Shown piece after piece: positions 54,221 to 64,000 of a stretch of 64,000 nucleotides of DNA (position 1 is its first letter; each line of letters begins with the position of its first letter). The position numbers and the translations under genes were made by a program. Origin of the DNA: Strigamia acuminata. Taxonomy: Eukaryota; Arthropoda; Chilopoda; Geophilomorpha; Linotaeniidae. A model generated the notes under the pieces. The model saw nothing but the letters and a program-made list of their open reading frames with translations, had not been told where the DNA came from and made no database searches. Where the stretch lies: NCBI GenBank assembly GCA_949358305.1, contig OX442314.1, positions 45,640,581 through 45,704,580 of the forward strand, read 5' to 3'.

Positions 54221-54526
54221 TACTTTGAAAAAACATTTAACAAAGCATAACAAAAATGCAGAAAAGTGAAAATTTGTTTCAATTTGTGTTTCCATAAAAT
54301 AAAACGTGTTGTGATTGTAAATTTTTCTAACTGCATTTTTATGAGATGATGTTCTTAATTTTTGAAATTTATATTTTGTTTTTACTCGTATTATAAGGTG
54401 AGGCCCAAAATATTATGAACACATGGGATTTGTTTGTTTTGATATCATCTCGTCGTTTTATGGTTTTCTAACCTATTCCAATCGCTTTTTTTACATTAAA
54501 ATAACCAAGTTAAAGCTGCGTCTGCA

Positions 54527-54839
54527 GGCCACCAGGTGGCGCTCCGACCCAGCCGTCCAGGGGGCGCTGGGGGCGTTTTCATCAACGGCACGCCACCAGC
54601 GCTTCCTGGACGACTCGATATGGCGCCACCTAGTGCTCATTAAAATCGATAACGCGCCACCAGCGCCCCCTTCCCTGGATGCCGTGGGTGCGCCACCTGC
54701 AGGGATCAAACACAACTAAATGCCGACGACCAATCGTGACACACTTAAATATCACATGACAAAGCCAATTTCAGCCAATTGCATGGCAAAGAAATCGGCT
54801 TTATCCAATCGCAATGCAAAGAAAGAGACCTTTCGCCTA
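54527..54839. promoter_or_regulatory. CTCF-like cluster (54527-54704) and CCAAT boxes (end of U6)
   Basis: Six CTCF-like sites and four CCAAT boxes, followed by truncated unit U7. Confidence 0.5.
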
Positions 54840-56109
54840 GAATCTTTAGATAGCGAAGCACCCCTCCCCCTGACCGAACCGGCAGCCAGGCCCCTCCCCC
54901 CGAGCGGTCGGCCCGCCAGCGTGCACCCGGGCCCGACCGGACCCAGTCGCAACAATGCCCCGCCGCCGACAATGTCCAACTTTGCGCAGCAACAAGCCCC
55001 TCGTTTTTAGGCTCAACAAACAACAGCAACTCCCTCAGCTTTAGGCCTGCTCTGCAGCAGCTGACCAAATAATAACTTTGCAGAGCCTTTAGGCACAGGG
55101 GGGCGGGGAAGCTGTTTTTTTTTTAGCATTAATTATAATTCCTGATATGGAAAATGGTTTAGCAAGTGAATTGAGGTGAGTGGCTTTTTGGGTTGATCAT
55201 TAACTTTAGCATTAATGTTTTTAGTTTTCATTGATTTTTGTTTTGTTAGTTGTTGGGGAATTAACGATATCGCGGCTACGCCGCGAAATCAGGCACGACA
55301 GTTGATTTCACTGGCGCTTTTATTCATTTCCGTCTCCCAACGTTGAAAACACACATTTACAATTTATTTTCTTAGTTTTTCAGATGGTTTGCATTCCTTT
55401 AAACGGCTCTCCTTCTGCGGAACCTCGGGAAAGGTAGGTTTGTTGGATAATTCGATTTTTATTTCTTGATTTAATGCATTTTTTGTCTGATTTTCGCACG
55501 ATTTTTACATTATTTTTAAGGTCATTTGGACTGCCCAAATGGACTGCCCAAATGGACTGCCCAATATTTCAGATAAGTATTTTTTTTTTTTTTTGGCGAA
55601 TTGGTTCTTCGTGTTCTTTTCCATATCATTGTAGGTTCTTGTGAATGCCGCCATATTTACTTTTCTCGTTTTTTTTGCCATTTTAATGAAAATTTTTACA
55701 AAAATATTTGTTTATTTTTTTGCCCCAATATTTATATGCCTGGCGGATTTGGGGCCTGGGGATTGACCCGCTCCGGCATCGGGCAACGGGTCCAATGGCG
55801 TGGCTCGGCTCGGCTCGGCTCGGCTCGGCTCGGTCGAGAGCGCCGCCACCGCCCGACACGGGCGCTGCCGGCGCGCTGCTCGTTACGGTGCATAGCAGGC
55901 GCGCAGGCCTATTTTTGTGTTCGCATTTCGTCTCTCCGTTTCCAGCTGGCCCTTTTCGTTCGGCGCTTCCCGGCGAGAAAGTATCGCACGTACGATGCCC
56001 GTTTACGCAGTGAGTAGGCTTTTTCTTTCTCGTCCCGGTGCGTTAGAAGGCGAGGTGGGTGAGATTTTTGCTTTCTATTCCAGCAATTACGCGTACAGTT
56101 TGTTAGGGT
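54840..56109 (+). repeat. Truncated unit U7 (1,270 bp)
   Basis: Copy of U5 at +14,847 with the same private variants and the same LTR junction. It includes the interrupted mini-exon series (55384-56109) and a 6-copy GGCTC repeat (55802-55833). Confidence 0.95.
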
Positions 56110-57124
56110 TGTCGCGCTCAACTCTAACCGTCGCTAACTCGTGGGTTGATTACTTAATTCGACTAACTCACTACCGCTTTGCTCAAGCGGTTTACCCAAA
56201 GAAATGATTACACAGATATAAAAGGTAAAATATAATATAGATTTATTCTGTGGGACAATGTACAGATATATCTTATATATATATATAAAAGGTAGGTAAA
56301 AGGTAAATCGGAATGGGTGAAGGGAAATGGAAAGGTAAAGGTATGATGAAAGCTGGCTGGAATCGGCGAGGTCGTCTGTTGTCTCGGTCGTGTCCAAGAT
56401 GGCGTCCTCGTTGTGGCAACGTGGTGTCGTCTTGGGCCGGCGTGGCAATATGGCGTCCTCGACTCGTCTCTGGCTGGTCCTTCGGGCTCACGCTGGTCGG
56501 GCGCGAGTGAATGCTTAGTTAAAAGGCTTACTTCGGGCTGTTGTCTAGGTTTTTGTGTGGTGTCCGGCGATCACACAGCGGCGGACTCTTCTGGCTCCCG
56601 GCGGTCACACAGCGGCGGGAACGCTCGTCGTGGTTTAACTGCAGTTTAGGCTTGTGCGACCGTTTGTCTGCACAACTCGCTAAACTGGAGTGGTTTTTAC
56701 TATTTCTAGCTGGTGTGCTAAAATAGTGTGGTAATCTTATCTCGCAGGTTACTCTGCGGAGTTTGACACTGACCAAACGTACTCACGGTAAATTGTCCTT
56801 TGTCCTTGGTCAATCCCAGTATATTTACTTGGGCCTGATCTTGTAGGACGACGGGTTTACGTGTGTTTCTCGTTTGATGGTTGTGTTGGTTCTGCCCGCT
56901 CAGTGCAAGGCACATTCCTTTGCACAAAGCGGGGTTGACAGGTGACCGGAATCACCCAATGGTGGGGTGGACGAGCCATCCCCACTCCCTCAGGGCAGAC
57001 GCCTGTCCATTGACTAGATGTCAATGCACTGAGGGAAGGGAGACGCGCTTGCGGCTCCCCTTACACCCGAAACGAGGTCACGAGAGAAACTCTTCGTTGA
57101 CCCCGGTCCAGTCGGGTCACAACA
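56110..57124 (-). repeat. 3' LTR (L2)
   Basis: Same TGT...ACA termini, TATA-like box and AATAAA as L1. The polypurine tract GGAGGGGGAAG is at 57125-57135. Confidence 0.85.
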
Positions 57125-57160
57125 CTTCCCCCTCCGAGCTCAGACCGTGGGGCTGAGCGA

Positions 57161-59926
57161 TCACTTCTTTCCTGGGGGACCCGACACTGAGTCCGTCACC
57201 TGGGCGTAACTCACTCCAGGGACAGGCGGTTGAGTGCCGGGTGGCGCGGGTAGATCGCCTACTAACGCCGAGGACCGATCTCGGGGGTCCTCATGCTCCG
57301 TAATGAAGCATAATGCATGGCCGTCAACTGGCTCATGCGGGGCACGCGTCCTCTCGTGTAACCAAACGCTCGGGATGTAGGCGGAGAAGCCGGTGTTCGT
57401 ATGCCGGATGGCATTGGCTTCCGCTGGCGTCACTGGCACACGGTGGGCTCTCAGCAACCTCTGGTGGAAGATGAGGTCTCTAGTCTTCCGGATCTGGTTG
57501 TGAAGCCAGATGAAGACTGATTTGCCTTTGTCCCGCTGCGCGAGGATAAACCTCCTGGTCGCCGTCGTCATCGAGAGATGGGGAAACTCTTCGATGATTC
57601 GCCCGTAATAGTCTGGCGGAGGCGGTGCCGGCTTCGGCTTCTGGGTGGCCGCGGGAATAGCGGCTTGCGTCGTTGTCGCCGCTCGGGCCGGTGAGGTCCC
57701 GGGCGGTGTCGGCTTCGTTTGCTCGACGGACCTGACGGGTGGCGTTCGGCACAGCAAGCGCTTTGGTTTACCCGCCACTTCGAACAGGGCGGGTCCTTGC
57801 GGGGATATCTCCGCAGGCATCGGTGGCGGAATCGGAACTCCGCTCGTCGGCGAGATCACCATTTCTACATCCTCTGCCGATTCTTCCGTCTGGATGGTCA
57901 AGGCGCGCAGTTGTTGGGTAGGCGCCGCTGTCCAGGTGGCGGAGGTATAACGAAACGCCGTGCTTCGCAACTTGTACCCCTCAAATTCGGGGTTTACCAC
58001 ATCCCTGGTTAGCTCGTACCGAGTCAACACAGGGTCGGGCAGAATGGAGCTCCACTCTGCGAGGAGTGCACGGGGAACCTGTACACCCTCTCTGTCCACG
58101 ACAGACCATGCGGCCATCGCCTGACGCCCTTCTCCGAAGAGTGCTGGGGTTAGCAGCTGCATCATGACCTTGGTCAATGATAGCTGTAGGCTGCGACGAT
58201 TCACTGGATTCGATCGCTCCGAATCCGCAGTGAAGGCACACGAGAGCTTACTCATCATCGCCGTTGCCCATTCGATGAAATATCGCTGGGCCTGATCCAC
58301 ACCTCGCAAGGCGGGCGCGGAGACTCTTGGGTCTTCCATCACGAAGCGAAACGCTGAGAGCTCGGAGATAGTCGGATTGGCGGCTTCTCTCGCGAGTCGC
58401 GCTTCTTCGTCTCGCCTCTCGAAAAACAGGGCCGAGGAACCGGATCGGGGTTGGCTCGGCCTGTAAATGCCGGTCAAATTGGCTCGACATTCCTGCGCAA
58501 TGCTCTGTCCAACGGGGGGAGGGACTGAGCGGTCGGTGGGTAAATCCGGCGGATCGCTCGAATTCAACAACGACGGCGGCGGCAGGTTCGGAGGCGGCTG
58601 CGTCTTGGTCGGCAGCGTCGGCGTCGGCAGCGGTGGTGTTGGCTGCGTCGGCGGTGGTGGCGTCTCCGTCGTCTGCACTCCAGTCATTGCGACTTGGAGC
58701 GCCGGGAGATGTTGTCCGGAGCCTGAAGGCTGCACGATGGCGGTTGGCATGCCATCGGGTCGTGGTCGCGAATTAATGTAGTCTGCGAGCCACCTTGCCA
58801 CCTCGTGTGGGGTCACCTTCCCGTCGGTGACAACACCCATCTTCCTGGCGTGTTTCATCGCGGGATCGAAACGTGTCAGTTTCGTCCGCTTCATCTGAGT
58901 CAGAATCTCGCGAAGGTCCCGCGTATCTGCCGCTGGGACGCTTCGCTCACCTGACTGGCTACCACTTCGTCGACCCGCTCTCTTGGAGGCGTAGGCGGGT
59001 TCGGGGATGGGACGGCCCCGAGCTTCGCACCTCGCGAAGTATCGCTCTTTGCGATCTTTTTTCCGCTGCTCGCGATGAGTCAGCGGACGTCTAGAAGTGC
59101 TGGGACGAGAGACTCGCTCTTCGTCACCAGACATCCAAACCTCCTTGCACTCCTTACCGTCTTTAATCTGACGGTTTATGAAAATTCGCGGTCGGGAATA
59201 CTGCGAAGGGTCACGCACCGTACTAGTGGATGGCCCAGCTTCGTTGCCTTCAGTCGTGTTTTGAGCGACACGCTGCTTCTTGGTTGTCGCTGGGGAACGC
59301 GACTGGCTGTCCCCGGCGCCTTTGGAGCGCTTGCGCTTCCGCGGGTAGCTGCTCTTGGGCCCCAAAATCCCCAGGTAGTGGAGCTGCCACATCTCGGCTT
59401 GGGACGTCAAAATTCCCATCCGAGGTCTCCACTGGGGCGTACTCTCTCCCAATCGCAGCCTCTCAAACCACAGATGAATATCATCCGCGGTCATCCCCTC
59501 GTTTTGGAGGATGCGCTCGGCCACTGCCGTAGCGGTATCCACCAGCTGTTGTCTATAATGCTGGTAGATGGCCTCACGGGCCTCTTCTGTCTCGGCTGCT
59601 CGCCACGCATGCAGCACGTGTTCCTCCGCCGGGTTGCCAGTGTACTGACTTGACAATCCGGGGTGGAAAATCGGCGATTTCGGGTCATCGTCACGAGCTA
59701 ACTCTGTGGCGATGCCTTCGCGCATTCCCTCCGGGAACGTATCCAGGAGCGTGCAGTCTCGTACCCAACGTCGGGCGATGCATCGGGAATGTAGTATTCG
59801 CAGGCGCCAAGGGTCGGCGTCTTCGCCGAAACATCGTCGGTAAAATTCGGGCAGCGCGCCTCGAAATATCCCGCCACGAGCGATGCAAGCGGGGTCTAAT
59901 GGTCCCCATGTTTTACGTAGTGCCAT
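57161..59926 (-). CDS. Retroelement 3' ORF, 921 residues (L2)
   Basis: Same protein as the L1 copy. The splice acceptor CTTCCAG directly before the ATG at 59926 is kept. Confidence 0.7.
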   Translation of the reverse strand: MALRKTWGPLDPACIARGGIFRGALPEFYRRCFGEDADPWRLRILHSRCIARRWVRDCTLLDTFPEGMREGIATELARDDDPKSPIFHPGLSSQYTGNPAEEHVLHAWRAAETEEAREAIYQHYRQQLVDTATAVAERILQNEGMTADDIHLWFERLRLGESTPQWRPRMGILTSQAEMWQLHYLGILGPKSSYPRKRKRSKGAGDSQSRSPATTKKQRVAQNTTEGNEAGPSTSTVRDPSQYSRPRIFINRQIKDGKECKEVWMSGDEERVSRPSTSRRPLTHREQRKKDRKERYFARCEARGRPIPEPAYASKRAGRRSGSQSGERSVPAADTRDLREILTQMKRTKLTRFDPAMKHARKMGVVTDGKVTPHEVARWLADYINSRPRPDGMPTAIVQPSGSGQHLPALQVAMTGVQTTETPPPPTQPTPPLPTPTLPTKTQPPPNLPPPSLLNSSDPPDLPTDRSVPPPVGQSIAQECRANLTGIYRPSQPRSGSSALFFERRDEEARLAREAANPTISELSAFRFVMEDPRVSAPALRGVDQAQRYFIEWATAMMSKLSCAFTADSERSNPVNRRSLQLSLTKVMMQLLTPALFGEGRQAMAAWSVVDREGVQVPRALLAEWSSILPDPVLTRYELTRDVVNPEFEGYKLRSTAFRYTSATWTAAPTQQLRALTIQTEESAEDVEMVISPTSGVPIPPPMPAEISPQGPALFEVAGKPKRLLCRTPPVRSVEQTKPTPPGTSPARAATTTQAAIPAATQKPKPAPPPPDYYGRIIEEFPHLSMTTATRRFILAQRDKGKSVFIWLHNQIRKTRDLIFHQRLLRAHRVPVTPAEANAIRHTNTGFSAYIPSVWLHERTRAPHEPVDGHALCFITEHEDPRDRSSALVGDLPAPPGTQPPVPGVSYAQVTDSVSGPPGKK

Positions 59927-61328
59927 CTGGAAGGATGGAGAAATAAACAATTAATAAAAAGTTAATATTTAAATACGTAGATAAATGGTTGGTTTCGAGG
60001 GACGTTGCCAATACGTGCAGCCGTCCGTCGAGACCGATTCCTGTCTATCGGTGCAAACGTAGGACGAATTGTCCCTCGTCGGATAGAAAAAGAGAAGTCA
60101 TCACGTGAAAAATCTGTCTCATGTCCAAAACGCACAGCGAGACGGAATCGAGCCTTTAATCCGGATTTTTATCATCAGATTTTTACTTTAAATTAATTCT
60201 AACGTTAATTAGAACATTACCAATAATTAAATTAATAATTATCAGTCATTCGTAAAAAGAATTCGTCGGGTGTAAATTATTACTAAAGTTGCACAATAAA
60301 TGTGCTTGTCGAAATTTTATTAAATAAATAAATCTAATAAAGAATTATTCCGAAGTCGGACTTTGTCTAATCTTTAAAAAAGTTAAAGTCAAATTAAATT
60401 TATCCAACACACCGAAAAATTCATCGTACGAATGTTAAGTTGCATCAATTCGATGCGTCAAATTACTTGTGGAGAAAAATATTCTTTTACAGAATATTCT
60501 CCCCTTGTCATAAAATTATTTATGGCTCGAGCCCATTGTCTCGCTCGTGACTCAAGTCATGAGGAATTTTCGAGACGCGAGGCGACGTGAAGTCTGTGCT
60601 CGCACCTCGAAAACAAATTAACAAGGAAAAAATACGATCGTGTGAGCGATCGCGGTTAATAATTAATTATATGCTATTGTGAGTGCAAAGCACTCATGTC
60701 AGGTATTAGTCAACAAAATTTCTTCTTCAGCAGCACGGAACTAGTTCTCATGTGCCGATGCCGACTTCTACCTGATCGGGATGGACTTGGTTTACATCGC
60801 GGTCCCAGTTTTCCTCGTCCTCGTGCTCTATGGCAAGCACGTCGTTCTCTTCCTCGTCCATGGCGAGGAGCGCGCACAAAAAGCTCAATCACGATTGAAA
60901 AAAGGATGATAAAACTATCTCAAAAAACTCGATAAAAACGTTAAAAACGAGGATCACGCACGAATGCAGCGATCAGCTGTGAAAAGCGGAAGTCTGTGTG
61001 AACACGAGGTAATCGCGATGGATTCTGGGTAATATACTCCAGAACCCGGGTGTTTGAGACTAGTGCGCACCTACCCGTGCGCATGTTACGCTACGGGTCT
61101 CCTTTGTTCTCACTCCCGTGCGCGATTGCTGCTACGGGGTCTTTTGCACGCGGTATCCGACCCGTGCCGATAATTTTGCTACGGGTCCCGCGTTTCCACG
61201 CCATCTCGTGACGCGAATTCGACCGATATCCGCTTTGTTGGACTTAGCGAAATTTTCTGCGACGTGATGGCTTGCACTATCGGTCGATTACATTTATTTT
61301 TAGTGCCGCCATCGACTCGTAATTTATT
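59927..61328. other. 1.4-kb spacer with hairpins (L2)
   Basis: Copy of the L0 and L1 spacers. Confidence 0.55.
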
Positions 61329-62642
61329 TTACTTCTTTCCTACGACCTTTCCGCCTTTTATGAACGGATTATCTCTTTTTGGTCGCAGGTTACGGATCGA
61401 GGCAGGTACGATATTTTTTGTTGTTTTTTGTGTCTGTACCTCCTCATTATTGTTTTCTTTTTTATCCGTGTTTTTTGTGTTTGTTTCAGGAGTTTCTCCT
61501 GTTTCCCCCCCGACCAAAATTGGATCCGGAACGGATTCAACTATCTCGTTTACCGGAGGTGAAGGGGCGTCGAAATACTCCTCGTTGTCACTTGGCGGTG
61601 CTTGTTCCGACTCGCCAGCGAACGTATCGACGATTTGGCCGTCAGTTTTAGACTTGACTTGGTCCTTGGCCCACATTTCTTGCGGGAATTCCGGAATGTA
61701 CGGAGTTAACTCTCGTACCTGGATCGACTTTTGCTCGGTGTTGTCCTCGAGCTTGCGTAATTTATACGCGTTACCGCCATGCTTGCCGATGATTACATAC
61801 GGTCCATCTCTCTTGTCGGCCAAGCTGGCGGTGATCCCTCTCGCTGCATTTGAGAGGGTGTGTGTATCTTTCCACACCAAATCATTGATCTCGAAATTCA
61901 CGAATTTTCCACCGCTTTTATCTTGTAAAATGCGGTCGCGCATGTTAAAAATGTGCGCCATCATATGCTTGTATGTGTTTGAAATTGTTTGCTCCAATTT
62001 ATACACATACTCATGTGGTTTCTCTGGGTCCACCACATTTACCGACTCTGCCACTCGTGGGTCCCAAGGCACTCGTAGCTCTCGGGCGAAGTTGAGGTAG
62101 GCCGGAGAAAAATCTCTCGTCCTCGAGACTGTTGTTCGTATGCTGAACGCGATCTCCCTCAAGTATTCATCCCACCTATTGTGGATGTCAGTGAATATGC
62201 TTAGTGCATATTTAATGTCCCTGTTGAGTCGCTCAACGGGATTTGTTCTGGGATTGTAGGTCGAAGTATGTGACGCCACAATCCCGAATTTCTCACAAAA
62301 CTTACCCCAAATTTTCGAGATAAATTGGGGTCCGTTATCGGATATAATTTTACGTGGAAATCCGTAACGTAACGCCACGTCGTAGATACATTCAACGATT
62401 TTCTCTGCTGAAGGTCTAGCGACGGCGTACAACTCGGGCCAACGAGTTGCCACGTCCATTATAACGATAATGTACGCATTTTTATTTCCCGTAACGGGTT
62501 TTGGGCCCATCACATCGACACTTAAACAATCAAAAGGCGCGTAAGGCCCTAAGAAAATAGTTTCGAATGGTGATTTACTCCTCGGCTTGCACGCTTGACA
62601 TCGCTGACATTGGTGGACAAAAAGAGCAATATCTTTTTTCAT
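61329..62642 (-). pseudogene. Integrase, N-terminally truncated pol remnant (L2)
   Basis: Same 437 codons as L1, again starting exactly at the unit junction. Confidence 0.85.
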
Positions 62643-64000
62643 GAATCTTTAGATAGCGAAGCACCCCTCCCCCTGACCGAACCGGCAGCCAGGCCCCTCC
62701 CCCCGAGCGGTCGGCCCGCCAGCGTGCACCCGGGCCCGACCGGACCCAGTCGCAACAATGCCCCGCCGCCGACAATGTCCAACTTTGCGCAGCAACAAGC
62801 CCCTCGTTTTTAGGCTCAACAAACAACAGCAACTCCCTCAGCTTTAGGCCTGCTCTGCAGCAGCTGACCAAATAATAACTTTGCAGAGCCTTTAGGCACA
62901 GGGGGGCGGGGAAGCTGTTTTTTTTTTAGCATTAATTATAATTCCTGATATGGAAAATGGTTTAGCAAGTGAATTGAGGTGAGTGGCTTTTTGGGTTGAT
63001 CATTAACTTTAGCATTAATGTTTTTAGTTTTCATTGATTTTTGTTTTGTTAGTTGTTGGGGAATTAACGATATCGCGGCTACGCCGCGAAATCAGGCACG
63101 ACAGTTGATTTCACTGGCGCTTTTATTCATTTCCGTCTCCCAACGTTGAAAACACACATTTACAATTTATTTTCTTAGTTTTTCAGATGGTTTGCATTCC
63201 TTTAAACGGCTCTCCTTCTGCGGAACCTCGGGAAAGGTAGGTTTGTTGGATAATTCGATTTTTATTTCTTGATTTAATGCATTTTTTGTCTGATTTTCGC
63301 ACGATTTTTACATTATTTTTAAGGTCATTTGGACTGCCCAAATGGACTGCCCAAATGGACTGCCCAATATTTCAGATAAGTATTTTTTTTTTTTTTTTGG
63401 CGAATTGGTTCTTCGTGTTCTTTTCCATATCATTGTAGGTTCTTGTGAATGCCGCCATATTTACTTTTCTCGTTTTTTTTGCCATTTTAATGAAAATTTT
63501 TACAGAAATACTTGTTTATTTTTTTGCCCCAATATTTATATGCCTGGCGGATTTGGGGCCTGGGGATTGACCCGCTCCGGCATCGGGCAACGGGTCCAAT
63601 GGCGTGGCTCGGCTCGGCTCGGCTCGGCTCGGCTCGGCTCGGCTCGGCTCGGCTCGGCTCGGCTCGGCTCGAGAGCGCCGCCACCGCCCGACACGGGCGC
63701 TGCCGGCGCGCTGCTCGTTACGGTGCATAGCAGGCGCGCAGGCCTATTTTTGTGTTCGCATTTCGTCTCTCCGTTTCCAGCTGGCCCTTTTCGTTCGGCG
63801 CTTCCCGGCGAGAAAGTATCGCACGTACGATGCCCGTTTACGCAGTGAGTAGGCTTTTTCTTTCTCGTCCCGGTGCGTTAGAAGGCGAGGTGGGTGAGAT
63901 TTTTGCTTTCTATTCCAGCAATTACGCGTACAGTTTGTTAGGGTTATCGTAAGGGTTATTGTGCTTGTTGTCTGCATCGTTCTTTTATCGTTTTTCTTTC
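62643..64000 (+). repeat. Array unit U8, cut by the window end
   Basis: First 1,358 bp of a further unit. It contains the GC-rich region, mini-exons A (63187-63236), C and D, and a (GGCTC)n tract (63606-63670). Its exit reads GGCTCGAGAGC, lacking four bases present in every other unit. Confidence 0.95.

Larger units (their letters stand above)
47796..54839 (+). repeat. Array unit U6 (7,044 bp, zinc-finger type A)
   Basis: Full unit following L1. Same length as U2 but with the type A finger gene and C at 51203, like U4. Its start repeats the L-U junction seen at 11827. Confidence 0.95.
56110..62642 (-). mobile_element. L2: Ty3-like LTR retrotransposon, 3' half
   Basis: Copy of L1 at +14,847, same length and junctions. 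Confidence 0.9.

Overview
This is eukaryotic, almost certainly arthropod and probably insect, nuclear DNA. The evidence is split genes with GT-AG introns, a pickpocket-type DEG/ENaC channel gene, a NEMF (Caliban) gene fragment, MITE-type DNA transposons, a Ty3-like LTR retrotransposon and C2H2 zinc-finger genes. I cannot name the species.

Positions 1-6540 are single-copy. They hold the RNA-binding domain and acidic region of a NEMF homologue (919-about 2333) with no recognisable upstream exons and a broken end. Next comes a five-exon pickpocket-like gene (2921-6428) whose splice phases agree at every junction. Its introns hold a 573-bp TIR element, a hAT-type MITE with an exact 8-bp target duplication, and a cluster of inverted GACGAAATGA motifs. 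A run of exactly 200 N (6541-6740) follows.

Positions 6741-64000 are one two-level tandem array. The basic unit U is about 7,044 bp: U1 11827-18865, U2 18866-25909, U3 25910-32953, U4 32954-39992, U6 47796-54839. U5 (39993-41262) and U7 (54840-56109) are truncated at 1,270 bp, and U8 (62643-64000) is cut by the window end. Block L is a minus-strand LTR-retrotransposon fragment of 6,533 bp: L1 41263-47795, L2 56110-62642, and L0 6741-11826 which is cut by the gap. Full U plus truncated U plus L makes a 14,847-bp super-unit. The order is gap-L0-U1-U2-U3-U4-U5p-L1-U6-U7p-L2-U8.

Each full U carries, in order, a GC-rich upstream region, a series of short splice-bounded mini-exons (two pairs look duplicated), a (GGCTC)n microsatellite inside that series, two AT-rich minisatellites, an antisense fragment matching the C-terminal iron-sulfur region of dihydropyrimidine dehydrogenase, a 122-codon basic ORF, an antisense orphan exon, a decayed zinc-finger copy, a TATA-driven zinc-finger gene, a cluster of six CTCF-like motifs and four CCAAT boxes. 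The last two lie just upstream of the next unit's GC-rich region, as an insulator-plus-promoter module would. Each L block has the distal part of an integrase, a 1.4-kb hairpin-rich spacer, an unusual 921-codon ORF whose ATG directly follows a splice acceptor, a polypurine tract and a 1,015-bp 3' LTR.

The most interesting points are: a zinc-finger gene copied with its unit, whose copies fall into two types that differ by whole-finger exchange while the surroundings stay nearly identical; the CTCF-like motif cluster in every full unit; and the non-env-like 3' ORF of the retroelement. Whether the copy number and order are real or partly an assembly product must be settled with long reads. Unit-specific variants argue that at least some copies are real.
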